Below are positions 43,449 through 57,980 of a stretch of 64,000 bases of DNA, one piece after another. Each line of letters begins with the position of its first letter. Within the stretch, counting starts at the first letter, position 1. The notes under the pieces were generated by a model. The model was not told the DNA's origin and made no database searches. It saw only the letters and a list, made by a program, of their open reading frames with translations. Origin of the DNA: Pseudomonas sp. ATCC 13867. Its GTDB lineage: Bacteria > Pseudomonadota > Gammaproteobacteria > Pseudomonadales > Pseudomonadaceae. Where the stretch lies: NCBI RefSeq assembly GCF_000349845.1, contig NC_020829.1, forward strand, positions 3,045,001 through 3,109,000, written 5' to 3'. Position numbers and translations under genes: made by a program.

Positions 43449-43459
43449 CGGCATCAGCC
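43449..43459. repeat. Left target-site duplication of the IS4 element
   Basis: CGGCATCAGCC directly left of the IS; the same 11 bp recur directly right of it (44882-44892). Removing one copy and the IS restores AAAAGGCCGGC-ATCA-GCCGGCCTTTT, a perfect terminator hairpin. Confidence 0.9.
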
Positions 43460-43504
43460 TAATGCTGTTCACTTAAGCATTTGAGCTGTTGTCGCGGCTC
43501 CCTG

Positions 43505-43540
43505 AAAATCCGATGCCAGACTTCTGGCATCGGATTTTTT
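43505..43540 (+). terminator. Hairpin guarding the transposase start
   Basis: Stem AAATCCGATGCCAGA / TCTGGCATCGGATTT with loop CT, followed by a T-run that ends directly at the transposase ATG. It should stop transcription entering from cspD and can mask the ribosome site, limiting transposition. Confidence 0.8.
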
Positions 43541-44872
43541 ATGTCTTTCCAACAGCAACTGCTCGACCTAGGCGAGTTGTTCAACTTCTCCGATTTGAGC
43601 ACCTTCACCCAGAACATTCCGGTCGAGTGGGTGGCGTCCGCGCTGGACCTTTCCGCCCAGGCGACCATCCGGCGGCGCCGCCTGCCCAGCGACCAGGTGC
43701 TCTGGCTGGTGCTGGGGATGGCGTTGTTCCGCGACGAACCGGTCCATGAAGTGGCAAGGCGTCTGAACATCTGCGCCCAGGGGCTGGCCTCCTACGACCT
43801 TCTGGCCAGAAGTGGCGTCACCGAGGCGCGCAAACGGTTGGGTGCCGATCCGGTTGAGTGGCTGTTTCGCCAGACGGGTCACCAATGGGGCCGCGAGCGC
43901 TACGACGGCGATACCTGGCAGGGCTTGCAGGTGTTGGCCGTGGATGGCGCACTGCTGCGCACCCCAGACACCCCCGAACTCCGGGAGCATTTCGGCTCTG
44001 GCAATACCTCCACCGACCGCCAGACACCATTCCCCATGCTGCGGCTTGCAGCCCTGATGAATGTGCGCTCGCACCTGATCCTGGATGCCCAGCTGAGTCC
44101 CTACCGCCGTAGCGAAATGCGCTTGGCCGATACATTCCTGCAGCAGGTTCCCGATCACTCGGTGACGCTGTTCGACAAGGGATTTTGGAGTGCTGACTTG
44201 CTACTGGGGCTGGCCAAGGGCGGTGACAACCGTCATTGGTTGATTCCGGCACGCAAGGCCCTGGTCAGCGAGGAGGTGACGCGTTACGGCAAAGGGGATC
44301 GCCTGCTGCGCATGAAGGTGTCGACCCCGGCACGCAAGCGCAATCCGGACCTGCCAACGCACTGGGAGGTGCGTGAGGTCAGCTACGAAGTAGGGGGCAA
44401 GGTAAAAACCCTTTTGACCTCACTGCCGGCGGATATCCATAACGCCAAAGCCGTGGTGAAGCTGTACCAGGAACGCTGGGAGATCGAGCTGGGCTTCCGG
44501 GATATCAAAAGCTCCTTACAGCAGAATGCAATGACCCTGCGCAGCAAGGTCAAGGAACTGGTCTATCAAGAGGTCTGGGGAGTGTTGCTGGCCTACAACA
44601 TCATCCGCCGTGAGGCCAGTCAGGCTGCGGTGGCCTTTGGCCGTTCCCCAAGCGACATACGTTTCAAGCCGGTGGCCCACTATATCGCCGTGCAATTGAT
44701 CGTGATGGCGGCGGCCAACCCGATTTCGGCAACAGGCAGGCGCCTCTCGGAGCTGAGATCGGGACTCGGAGGACTGTTTCTGGATCACCGTCCAAGGCCC
44801 TCAAGACCAAGGACGGTGAAGATCTCCAAGTCCCGCTACCCAGTGGATTGCAAGGCTGCTCCGCTTAAGTGA
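43541..44872 (+). CDS. IS4-family transposase
   Basis: 443-residue DDE transposase. N-terminal DUF4372-like helical part (MSFQQQLLDLGELFNFSDLSTF), then VLAVDGALLRTPDTPE with the first catalytic Asp and VTLFDKGFWSADLLLGLA with the second. The IS4 signature Y-(2)-R-(3)-E-(6)-K is YQERWEIELGFRDIK. ATG 43541 is taken as the start since homologous sequence begins there; the longer frame runs through the internal hairpin. Composition is close to the host's. Confidence 0.95.
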   Translation: MSFQQQLLDLGELFNFSDLSTFTQNIPVEWVASALDLSAQATIRRRRLPSDQVLWLVLGMALFRDEPVHEVARRLNICAQGLASYDLLARSGVTEARKRLGADPVEWLFRQTGHQWGRERYDGDTWQGLQVLAVDGALLRTPDTPELREHFGSGNTSTDRQTPFPMLRLAALMNVRSHLILDAQLSPYRRSEMRLADTFLQQVPDHSVTLFDKGFWSADLLLGLAKGGDNRHWLIPARKALVSEEVTRYGKGDRLLRMKVSTPARKRNPDLPTHWEVREVSYEVGGKVKTLLTSLPADIHNAKAVVKLYQERWEIELGFRDIKSSLQQNAMTLRSKVKELVYQEVWGVLLAYNIIRREASQAAVAFGRSPSDIRFKPVAHYIAVQLIVMAAANPISATGRRLSELRSGLGGLFLDHRPRPSRPRTVKISKSRYPVDCKAAPLK

Positions 44873-44881
44873 ACAGCATTA

Positions 44882-44900
44882 CGGCATCAGCCGGCCTTTT
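44882..44900. terminator. Right half of the split cspD/icd terminator
   Basis: CGGC-ATCA-GCCG followed by GCCTTTTTT, the right duplicated target copy plus original flank. For icd (minus strand) it still forms a short hairpin but lacks the original long stem. Confidence 0.55.
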
Positions 44901-44920
44901 TTATGAGCGTGTCACCCGGA

Positions 44921-46174
<1,254 letters not shown>

Positions 46175-46531
46175 GCTGAACTCCGCGTTGTGGTTAAACC
46201 CTCTTGCAGCCCATTAGGGTAGCCCACAAGAAGGCAATCGAACTACATCTTCCTTAGTCTAAAAACGGCGCACGCGTAAACCCTGCCATTAGGGTGGTAT
46301 ACTGGTCCGCATGACTTAATGGTCATCGAGGTCCGAGCAGTCTGGGACCAGACTCTCTCCCCTCGCAACGGCGGAGTCCACACCAGGAACCCGTCGTACA
46401 ACGCTCTACTGGCGCCCCAATATCCCCGCGGCAATTCTCGAAGGTCGATCAACCACTTCGTTGAACGCAAGCGTGTACCAACGCGATTCGAGACTCTGTG
46501 CGCGCCCAGCAAAGAAGAGAGTTAGAACGAG
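46175..46531. promoter_or_regulatory. Shared icd/idh divergent control region
   Basis: Contains direct repeats CCATTAGGGT (46211-46220 and 46286-46295), the second running into GGTATACT, a plausible -10 for idh. A 7-2-7 inverted repeat AGTCTGG-GA-CCAGACT (46339-46354) lies in the presumed idh leader. No gene is visible in it. Confidence 0.5.
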
Positions 46532-48754
<2,223 letters not shown>

Positions 48755-48772
48755 GCCGCTTCGCGTGACACC

Positions 48773-48798
48773 AGAACCCCGGGCCTGCCCGGGGTTCT
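48773..48798 (+). terminator. idh terminator
   Basis: Self-complementary AGAACCCCGGGC / GCCCGGGGTTCT hairpin with a weak T tail (GCTTT). Confidence 0.75.
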
Positions 48799-48855
48799 GC
48801 TTTCCGCACCCCGCCACGTTAAACTCGCGCCTTCCGACCTAACGAGATCGCAACC

Positions 48856-49299
48856 ATGCGCTGGCTAGCACACGTCACCGTCGCCACCATCGTCGAAGAC
48901 CAGGGCCGCTTCCTGCTGGTGGAAGAAATGTCCGCTGACAAAAAGCAGGTCTTCAACCAGCCCGCCGGCCACCTGGAAGCCAACGAAACCCTCATCGAGG
49001 CCGCCGCGCGCGAAACCCTCGAGGAAACCGGCTGGGACGTGGAGCTGACCGCTGTCACCGGCATCTACCTCTACACTGCGCCGAGCAACGGCGTGACCTA
49101 CCAGCGTGTATGCTTCGCCGCCCGCCCCTTGCGCCACCACCCCGAGCGCGCACTGGACGACGGCATCCTCGGCGCCCGCTGGATGACCCGTGACGAACTC
49201 GCCGCGCAACCCGAGCGCTGGCGCAGCCATCTGGTGCTGCGCTGCATCGACGACTATCTGCGGGGCGAGCGCTATCCGCTCAGTCTGATCAAGGCCTGA
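48856..49299 (+). CDS. nudJ: Nudix hydrolase, NudJ-like
   Basis: 147-residue pyrophosphohydrolase. The Nudix box GHLEANETLIEAAARETLEETGWDVE fits GX5EX7REUXEEXGU. N-terminal WLAHVTVATIVEDQGRFLLVEE and FNQPAGHLE resemble E. coli NudJ, which acts on HMP-PP and nucleoside phosphates and sits next to mnmA there as well. Here it is 72 bp upstream of mnmA in the same orientation. Confidence 0.88.
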   Translation: MRWLAHVTVATIVEDQGRFLLVEEMSADKKQVFNQPAGHLEANETLIEAAARETLEETGWDVELTAVTGIYLYTAPSNGVTYQRVCFAARPLRHHPERALDDGILGARWMTRDELAAQPERWRSHLVLRCIDDYLRGERYPLSLIKA

Positions 49300-49371
49300 C
49301 GCGCAAGCAGCGCCTCTGCCGCCCGGCTCTGGTAGAATCTCCGCCTTTACCTGCACCCGTGATGCGCCACC

Positions 49372-50507
49372 ATGTCTGATTCCGCTCCTTCTTCGCTGAA
49401 AAGCCCCCAGAACACCCGCGTCATTGTCGGCATGTCCGGCGGCGTGGATTCCTCCGTCTCCGCCCTCCTCCTCAAGGAACAGGGTTACCAGGTGGAAGGC
49501 CTGTTCATGAAGAACTGGGAAGAGGACGACGGCACCGAATACTGCACCGCCATGACCGACCTGGCCGACGCCCAGGCCGTCTGCGACCGCATCGGCATCC
49601 AGCTGCACACCGCCAATTTCGCCGCGGAATACTGGGACAACGTCTTCGAACACTTCCTCGAAGAGTACAAGGCCGGCCGCACACCGAACCCAGACATCCT
49701 GTGCAACCGCGAGATCAAGTTCAAAGCTTTCCTCGACTACGCGCTGGCCCTGGGCGCCGACCTGATCGCCACCGGCCACTACGTGCGCCGCCGCGATATC
49801 GACGGGCGCAGCGAGCTGCTCAAGGGACTGGACCCGAACAAGGACCAGAGCTACTTCCTGCACGCTGTCGGCGGCGAACAGATCGGCAAGACCCTGTTCC
49901 CGGTCGGCGAACTGGAGAAGCCCGAGGTGCGCGCCATCGCCGGGAAATACGGCCTGGCCACCGCGAAGAAGAAGGACTCCACCGGCATCTGCTTCATCGG
50001 CGAGCGCCGTTTCAGCGACTTCCTCAAGCAGTACCTGCCGGCCCAGCCGGGTGACATCGAGACCACCGACGGTACCGTCATCGGCAAGCATGTCGGCCTG
50101 ATGTACCACACCATCGGCCAGCGCCAGGGCCTGGGCATCGGCGGCCTGAAGAACGCCGACGATAGCCCCTGGTACGTGCTGGAGAAGGATCTGGTGCGCA
50201 ACGTCCTGGTCGTCGGCCAGGGCAACGACCACCCGTGGCTGTTCTCCCGCGCCCTGCACGCCTCGCACATCTACTGGGTCAACCCCATCGACCTGGACCA
50301 GCCCAAGGTCCTGCGCGCCAAGGTGCGCTACCGCCAGGCCGACCAGGACTGCACACTGGAACGCACCGAGAACGGCTACCGCGCCGTCTTCGACGAGCCG
50401 CAGCGCGCCGTGACCCCGGGCCAGTCCGTGGTCTTCTACGACGGCGAAATCTGCCTCGGCGGCGGCGTCATCGAATCCGCAGAACCCGCGTTCGCTAAGG
50501 ACCGTAA

Positions 50508-50511
<4 letters not shown>
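49372..50511 (+). CDS. mnmA: tRNA-specific 2-thiouridylase MnmA
   Basis: 379-residue enzyme that places sulfur on U34 of tRNA-Lys, Glu and Gln using persulfide from TusE. PP-loop [16 protein letters not shown] activates the uridine as its adenylate. Catalytic Cys pair lies in [12 protein letters not shown] and [12 protein letters not shown]. The C-terminal beta-barrel closes the protein. It completes the Tus relay encoded 22 kb to the left. Overlaps hflD by ATGA. Confidence 0.97.
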
Positions 50512-52594
<2,083 letters not shown>

Positions 52595-52613
52595 GATTCG
52601 CCCTGACTTTGCA

Positions 52614-52637
52614 CGCCCGGCTGTGCCGGGCGTTTTT
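52614..52637 (+). terminator. purB terminator
   Basis: CGCCCGGC / GCCGGGCG stem with loop TGT and TTTTT, 19 bp past the stop. Confidence 0.92.
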
Positions 52638-52654
52638 GTTTCAAGGACTTAACC

Positions 52655-53830
52655 ATGAATCCTGTTATTCCTCTTCAGCTTTTGGGCGGCATCAGCGCCG
52701 AAGAATTCCTCCGCGATTACTGGCAGAAAAAGCCCCTGCTGGTGCGCCAGGCCATCCCCGACTTCAAGAGCCCACTGGAGCCTGACGAACTGGCCGGCCT
52801 GGCCCTGGAAGAGATGATCGAATCGCGCATCGTCGTCGAGCATGGCGGCAGCCCGTGGGAACTGCGCCGCGGCCCGTTCAAGGAAGAAACCTTCAAGGAT
52901 CTGCCCGAGCGCGACTGGACCCTGCTGGTGCAGGCCGTCGACCAGTTCATCCCGGAAGTCGCCGAACTGCTGGAACATTTCAAGTTCCTGCCCAGCTGGC
53001 GCATCGACGACGTGATGATCAGCTACGCAGCCCCCGGCGGCGGTGTCGGCCCGCACTTCGACAACTACGACGTGTTCCTCCTCCAGGGCCACGGCCATCG
53101 CCGCTGGAAGATCGGCCAGACCTGCGATGCCAGCAGCCCGATGCTGCCTCACGCCGACCTGCGCATCCTCGCCGAGTTCGAAGAGAGCGCAGAATGGGTG
53201 CTGGAGCCCGGCGACATGCTCTACCTGCCGCCGCGCGTGGCCCACTACGGCATCGCCGAAGACGACTGCATGACCTACTCGGTCGGTTTCCGCGCCCCCA
53301 GCGCCGCCGAAGTGCTGACCCACTTCACCGACTTCCTCGCCCAGTTCCTCTCCGACGAGGAGCGCTACAGCGACGCCGGCATGAGTGCGGTGAAGGGCGA
53401 CGAAGACCAGCACAAGATCCAGAGCGACGCTCTCGACCGCCTGAAAAACCTGCTGCAGGAACACATGAGCGACGAGCGCCTGCTGCTCACCTGGTTCGGC
53501 CAGTTCATGACCGAGCCGCGCTACCCGGAACTGGTCGCCGGCGAGGAAATCGAGGAAGACGAACTGACCAGCGCGATTGCCGAGGGCGCCGTACTGATCC
53601 GCAACCCCAGCGCGCGCATGGCCTGGAGCGAAGTGGACGTCGGCCTGCTGCTGTTCGCCAGCGGCCAGACCGTGGTCCTGCCGGAAAAACTCCGCGACCT
53701 GCTCAAGCTGGTGTGCTCGGCCCAATCGCTGCACGAAGAGAATCTCGGCCAATGGCTGGCCGATGAGGATGGGCGTAAGCTCGTTGGAGAACTGATCAAA
53801 CAAGGCAGTCTGGAGTTCGCCGATGAGTAG
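52655..53830 (+). CDS. roxA: Ribosomal oxygenase RoxA (YcfD-like, 50S L16 arginine hydroxylase)
   Basis: 391-residue JmjC-domain 2-oxoglutarate/Fe(II) oxygenase. The Fe ligands are H134 and D136 (GGVGPHFDNYDVF) and H197 (PPRVAHYGI). FLRDYWQKKPLLVRQAIP is the typical YcfD/ROX start, and the C-terminal winged-helix part has the family's acidic character. E. coli YcfD hydroxylates an arginine of L16. Its stop overlaps the next gene by 8 bp, so the two are coupled. Confidence 0.92.
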   Translation: MNPVIPLQLLGGISAEEFLRDYWQKKPLLVRQAIPDFKSPLEPDELAGLALEEMIESRIVVEHGGSPWELRRGPFKEETFKDLPERDWTLLVQAVDQFIPEVAELLEHFKFLPSWRIDDVMISYAAPGGGVGPHFDNYDVFLLQGHGHRRWKIGQTCDASSPMLPHADLRILAEFEESAEWVLEPGDMLYLPPRVAHYGIAEDDCMTYSVGFRAPSAAEVLTHFTDFLAQFLSDEERYSDAGMSAVKGDEDQHKIQSDALDRLKNLLQEHMSDERLLLTWFGQFMTEPRYPELVAGEEIEEDELTSAIAEGAVLIRNPSARMAWSEVDVGLLLFASGQTVVLPEKLRDLLKLVCSAQSLHEENLGQWLADEDGRKLVGELIKQGSLEFADE

Positions 53831-54251
53831 CAAGATCAGGGTTCGCGTGGCGGACTGGCAAAAGGATAATGCCGACCTGCGGCGCATTCGCGAGGCAGTG
53901 TTCATCGCCGAGCAATCGGTTCCGCCGGAACTCGAATGGGACGCCGAGGACGTCGAAGCCGTGCACTTCCTGGCCTTCGAAGGTGACTACGCCATCGGTA
54001 CCGCCCGCCTCCTGCCCGACGGGCATATCGGCCGGGTGTCGGTCCTCAAGGACTGGCGCGGCCTGAAGGTCGGCGACCAGCTCATGCGTGCCGCCATCGA
54101 GGAAGCCGAACGCCAGGGCTTGAAACGCCAATTGCTGACCGCCCAGGTCTACGCCATTCCCTTCTACGAACGGCTAGGCTTCAAGGTGGCCAGCGGCGAA
54201 TTTCTCGACGCCGGCCTCCCCCACGTGGACATGGTGCGCGAAAGCGACTGA
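53823..54251 (+). CDS. GNAT family N-acetyltransferase
   Basis: 142-residue single GNAT domain. Acetyl-CoA-binding motif A is GRVSVLKDWRGLKVGDQLMRAAIEEAE; the ElaA/YjdJ-like opening VRVADWQKDNADLRRIREAVFIAEQSVP and the terminal FYERLGFKVASGEFLDAGLPHVDM are recognisable. Substrate unknown. Starts inside the last codons of roxA. Confidence 0.9.
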   Translation: MSSKIRVRVADWQKDNADLRRIREAVFIAEQSVPPELEWDAEDVEAVHFLAFEGDYAIGTARLLPDGHIGRVSVLKDWRGLKVGDQLMRAAIEEAERQGLKRQLLTAQVYAIPFYERLGFKVASGEFLDAGLPHVDMVRESD

Positions 54252-54260
54252 GGCAACGTA

Positions 54261-54887
54261 ATGGACAACGTCCCGGAGCAAGACGACCTCCCGGTGGAAC
54301 TGCCGGACATCGAGTTCCAGTCTCCGGGACGTTTCGCCATCCACAACCCACCCAGCGAAGCGCTGCCACCCGAGACGCTGGAGCCTGCGCCGTTTCGCCT
54401 CGGCGAGAATGACCAGTTGCACCGCTTCAGCAAGCCCGAAGACGCCCGCGCCCACGCCCTGGCACTGATGCAGCAGGCGCAGCGCACACTCTACCTCTAC
54501 ACCCCCGACCTGGAGCCCTGGCTGTACCACCACAGCAGCATCCAGGAGGCCTGCACCCAACTGCTGCTGGGCAATCCGCGCAATCGCCTGATGATCCTGG
54601 TACGCGACAGCAGCCGCGCGGTGAAGGAAGGCCATCGCCTGCTCAACCTCAGCCGGCGCCTCTCCAGCTACTGCCAGATCCGCCGGATCAACCCCGACTA
54701 TCCGAGCGAAGAACACGCCTTCCTGCTGGCTGACGAGTGCGGCCTGCTGCTGCGGCCAGCGCCTGGCGAGCATGCCGGCTACGTCTACTACAACAATCCC
54801 GGTCGCACCCGTCAGTTGCTGGCACAGTTCGAACAAACCTGGAACACCAGCCTGCTCGACCCGAACCTGCGGAGTTTCCTGATTTGA
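54261..54887 (+). CDS. Hypothetical protein, DUF7931/PLD-fold-like
   Basis: 208 residues, no enzyme signature seen. An N-terminal Pro/Glu-rich acidic region is followed by a compact domain beginning ALALMQQAQRTLYLYTPDLEPWLYH, which resembles the N-terminal half of phospholipase-D-fold domains. The HxK catalytic motif is absent, so hydrolase activity is unlikely. It follows the GNAT gene by 9 bp; the pair is a conserved neighbour set in pseudomonads as far as I recall. TTGA overlap with the next gene. Confidence 0.75.
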   Translation: MDNVPEQDDLPVELPDIEFQSPGRFAIHNPPSEALPPETLEPAPFRLGENDQLHRFSKPEDARAHALALMQQAQRTLYLYTPDLEPWLYHHSSIQEACTQLLLGNPRNRLMILVRDSSRAVKEGHRLLNLSRRLSSYCQIRRINPDYPSEEHAFLLADECGLLLRPAPGEHAGYVYYNNPGRTRQLLAQFEQTWNTSLLDPNLRSFLI

Positions 54888-55699
54888 GCCGACGCCCTTT
54901 CGCCCTGCTTCTCGCCTGCGGCATCAGTCTCGCCGCCGTCGCGGCACCGCGCACCGAGATCATTCCGCTCAACTACCGCACCGCCGAAGACGTGCTGCCG
55001 GTAGCGCAGTCGGTGCTGGGCAACGAAGGACGCGTCAGCGCCTATGGCAACCAGCTCGTGGTGAACGCCGAACCCGCAAAGATCCGCGAACTGCAACAGG
55101 TGCTCAATCAACTGGACACCCGCCCCCATCAACTGCTCATCAGCCTCGACACCAGCGACAACAGCCAGGGCAACCAGAGCGGCTATTCCGTGAACGGCTC
55201 GGTCAGCGCCGGCAACGTGGAAATCCAGAGCGGCCGTGGCGAAGTGAACGGTCGTGACCAGGTACGCATCATCAACCGCTCCACCAACAGCCGCGGCGGC
55301 GGTACCCAGCAAGTGCGCGCCACCGAAGGCTCGCCGGCGCTCATCCAGGTCGGCCAGAGCCAGCCGGTAACCAACGCGGGCATCGGCCCCTACGGCCAGG
55401 TCTACAGTCAGACCGAATACCGCGACGCCAACCAGGGCATGTACGTGACCGTCAGCCTCACCGGCAATCTCGCGCACATCACCCTGAGCACCCGCAACGA
55501 CCGCTTCAACGGCAACTACCAGGGCTCGATGAACACCAGCGCCACCGAAACCCGGGTCAGCGGCCCGCTCGGCCAATGGATCGAGATCGGCGGCGTCAGC
55601 GAAAGCAACCGGAGCACCCAGAGCGGTTTCGCCCGCCACTACAGCACCCAGGGCCGCAACGACAGCAGCCTGCGGGTGAAAGTCGAAGTCCTCGACTAA
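54884..55699 (+). CDS. Secretin N-domain-like exported protein
   Basis: 271 residues. A signal peptide (RRPFALLLACGISLAAVAAP) is followed by a NolW/secretin short domain: TEIIPLNYRTAEDVLPVAQSVLGNEGRVSAYGNQLVVNAEPAKIRELQQVLNQLD is a clear N1-type fold as in PilQ/GspD. The rest is a Ser/Asn/Gly-rich beta region (QSGRGEVNGRDQVRIINRST) lacking the secretin pore. It may therefore be a periplasmic accessory factor. Start is TTG 54884 within the stop of the previous gene, with GGAG upstream. Confidence 0.8.
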   Translation: MSRRPFALLLACGISLAAVAAPRTEIIPLNYRTAEDVLPVAQSVLGNEGRVSAYGNQLVVNAEPAKIRELQQVLNQLDTRPHQLLISLDTSDNSQGNQSGYSVNGSVSAGNVEIQSGRGEVNGRDQVRIINRSTNSRGGGTQQVRATEGSPALIQVGQSQPVTNAGIGPYGQVYSQTEYRDANQGMYVTVSLTGNLAHITLSTRNDRFNGNYQGSMNTSATETRVSGPLGQWIEIGGVSESNRSTQSGFARHYSTQGRNDSSLRVKVEVLD

Positions 55700-55739
55700 C
55701 CCCTCCGAAGGTGACTTGCCGGTCCTCGTTAGACCTTCG

Positions 55740-55764
55740 TGTAGTAGTCTAAAAAAACACTACA
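55740..55764. promoter_or_regulatory. TGTAGT...ACTACA inverted repeat upstream of aceA
   Basis: Six-bp arms with a 13-bp A-rich spacer. The RpiR-family regulator RccR controls aceA in pseudomonads; I recall operators of this TGTAGT/ACTACA type but not the exact spacer. It lies 445 bp before the start codon. The rest of the 509-bp gap 55700-56208 shows no gene. Confidence 0.35.
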
Positions 55765-56208
55765 AAACGTTTGACGAACGCTCGTTTGAAAGGGCATGAT
55801 GGCCTCGCTCCCGCTAACCAGAGGGCCTCAAAGCCCTCCGGATCGCGCCAGCGGCCCACCCGTCGCGCCGGTCCGTGTTGTTAAGCCCACAAGGCGGATC
55901 GACGAGGTTGCGACTGGCAAGAGGTTGTCCTGAGGGACGGGGAAGCAAGCCTGAGTAACAGCACGAAGTGACGGATTCAGCCGTCCACCATCGCCCAACG
56001 GCTGCCACGAGCCGGCAAGCGATTCTGGATGTCACCGCTGCAGTCACGAGTCTGTACGCCGCGCCACCCCACTCCTCCAGCGTCACTCCTTCTTTCGGTC
56101 GCCCCTTCGCCATCCCGCGGCGAGCAACCCGCAGCCAATTCCGTTTCGATACAGGTCTTGAGTGGGTAAGTCGGTGCTCAACCACACACATACTTTGAAG
56201 GATTGACC

Positions 56209-57804
56209 ATGTCAGCTTATCAAAACGACATCAAAGCCGTTGCCGCCCTGAAAGAGAAAGCCGGCAACAGCTGGAGCGCTATCAACCCCGAGTCGGTTGC
56301 CCGCATGCGCGCTCAGAACCGCTTCAAGACTGGTCTGGACATCGCCAAGTACACTGCGGCCATCATGCGCAAGGACATGGCCGAGTATGACGCCGACTCC
56401 TCCGTCTATACCCAGTCGCTGGGTTGCTGGCATGGCTTCATCGGTCAGCAGAAGCTGATCTCGATCAAGAAGCACCTGAAGACCACCAACAAGCGCTACC
56501 TCTACCTGTCCGGCTGGATGGTTGCCGCGCTGCGTTCCGACTTCGGCCCGCTGCCCGACCAGTCCATGCACGAGAAAACCGCAGTATCGGGCCTGATCGA
56601 AGAGCTCTACACGTTCCTGCGCCAGGCTGACGCCCGCGAACTGGATCTGCTCTTCACCGCCCTGGACAGCGCTCGCGCCGCTGGCGACAAGGCCAAGCAG
56701 GACGAGATCCAGGCTCAGATCGACGGCTACGAAACCCACGTCGTACCGATCATCGCCGATATCGACGCCGGCTTCGGCAACCCGGAAGCCACCTACCTGC
56801 TGGCCAAGCGCATGATCGAAGCAGGCGCTTGCTGCATCCAGATCGAAAACCAGGTTTCCGATGAGAAGCAGTGCGGCCACCAGGACGGTAAAGTGACCGT
56901 TCCGCACGAAGACTTCCTCGCCAAGATCAATGCTGTTCGCTACGCCTTCCTCGAGCTGGGCGTTGACGATGGCGTGATCGTTGCCCGCACCGACTCCCTG
57001 GGTGCCGGCCTGACCAAGCAGATCGCCGTGACCAAGCAGCCGGGCGACCTGGGCGACCAGTACAACTCCTTCCTTGACTGCGACGAGATCAGCGCCGCCG
57101 AGCTGCAGAACGGCGACGTGGTAATCAACCGCGGCGGCAAGCTGCTGCGTCCCAAGCGCCTGGCTTCCAACCTGTTCCAGTTCCGCAAGGGCACCGGCGA
57201 AGACCGTTGCGTCCTGGACTGCATCACCTCGCTGCAGAACGGCGCCGACCTGCTGTGGATCGAAACCGAGAAGCCGCACGTTGGCCAGATCAAGGGCATG
57301 GTTGACCGCATCCGCGAAGTCATCCCGAACGCCAAGCTGGTTTACAACAACAGCCCGTCCTTCAACTGGACCCTGAACTTCCGCCAGCAGGTGTTCGATG
57401 CGTTCGTCGCCGAAGGCAAGGACGTTTCCGCCTACGACCGCGCCAAGCTGATGAGCGTCGAGTACGACGAGACCGAACTGGCCCAGGTTGCTGACGAGAA
57501 GATCCGTACCTTCCAGCGTGACGGTTCCGCCCACGCCGGCATCTTCCACCACCTGATCACCCTGCCGACCTACCACACCGCCGCGCTGTCCACCGACAAC
57601 CTGGCCAAGGGCTACTTCGCCGACCAGGGCATGCTGGCCTACGTGAAGGGTGTTCAGCGTCAGGAATTGCGTCAGGGCATCGCCTGCGTCAAGCACCAGA
57701 ACATGGCTGGCTCGGACATCGGCGACAACCACAAAGAGTACTTCGCTGGCGAAGCCGCTCTGAAAGCCTCGGGTAAAGACAACACCATGAACCAGTTCCA
57801 CTAA
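56209..57804 (+). CDS. aceA: Isocitrate lyase
   Basis: 531-residue glyoxylate-shunt enzyme splitting isocitrate to glyoxylate and succinate; the longer pseudomonad type. Active-site KQCGH (with the catalytic Cys) in QVSDEKQCGHQDGKVTVPHED; IIADIDAGFGNPEATYLL binds Mg2+; YNNSPSFNW closes the pocket. AAGGA lies six bases before the ATG. It competes with icd and idh in this window for isocitrate. Confidence 0.97.
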   Translation: MSAYQNDIKAVAALKEKAGNSWSAINPESVARMRAQNRFKTGLDIAKYTAAIMRKDMAEYDADSSVYTQSLGCWHGFIGQQKLISIKKHLKTTNKRYLYLSGWMVAALRSDFGPLPDQSMHEKTAVSGLIEELYTFLRQADARELDLLFTALDSARAAGDKAKQDEIQAQIDGYETHVVPIIADIDAGFGNPEATYLLAKRMIEAGACCIQIENQVSDEKQCGHQDGKVTVPHEDFLAKINAVRYAFLELGVDDGVIVARTDSLGAGLTKQIAVTKQPGDLGDQYNSFLDCDEISAAELQNGDVVINRGGKLLRPKRLASNLFQFRKGTGEDRCVLDCITSLQNGADLLWIETEKPHVGQIKGMVDRIREVIPNAKLVYNNSPSFNWTLNFRQQVFDAFVAEGKDVSAYDRAKLMSVEYDETELAQVADEKIRTFQRDGSAHAGIFHHLITLPTYHTAALSTDNLAKGYFADQGMLAYVKGVQRQELRQGIACVKHQNMAGSDIGDNHKEYFAGEAALKASGKDNTMNQFH

Positions 57805-57849
57805 GGAACCCGGTTCGACCGGCCCCTCGGGGCCGGGAGGCAGCGCAAG

Positions 57850-57878
57850 ACCCCGGCATCCGCCGGGGTTTTGTTTTT
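57850..57878 (+). terminator. aceA terminator
   Basis: ACCCCGGC / GCCGGGGT stem with loop ATCC and TTTTGTTTTT. Confidence 0.92.
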
Positions 57879-57980
57879 CCGCTTGGCCCAATTGCCAGCC
57901 ACCCTCCTCCGGCCCGCCAAGGGCAGATCCGCATCGACATGCCAGCCTCGGACTTCCCTCCATCGAGAACTGGAAAGTCC

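Larger units (their letters stand above)
43460..44881 (+). mobile_element. Intact IS4-family insertion sequence
   Basis: 1422 bp bounded by perfect 19-bp inverted repeats TAATGCTGTTCACTTAAGC and flanked by an 11-bp target duplication, within the 9-12 bp range usual for IS4. It carries one transposase gene. A perfect terminator-like hairpin (43505-43540) lies between the left end and the transposase start codon. Ends and gene are undamaged, so the element looks recent and potentially active. Confidence 0.93.

Noticed and set aside
55814..56191. 125-codon minus-strand frame upstream of aceA
   Set aside because: No ribosome site or recognisable domain and a mixed composition; treated as the aceA control region.
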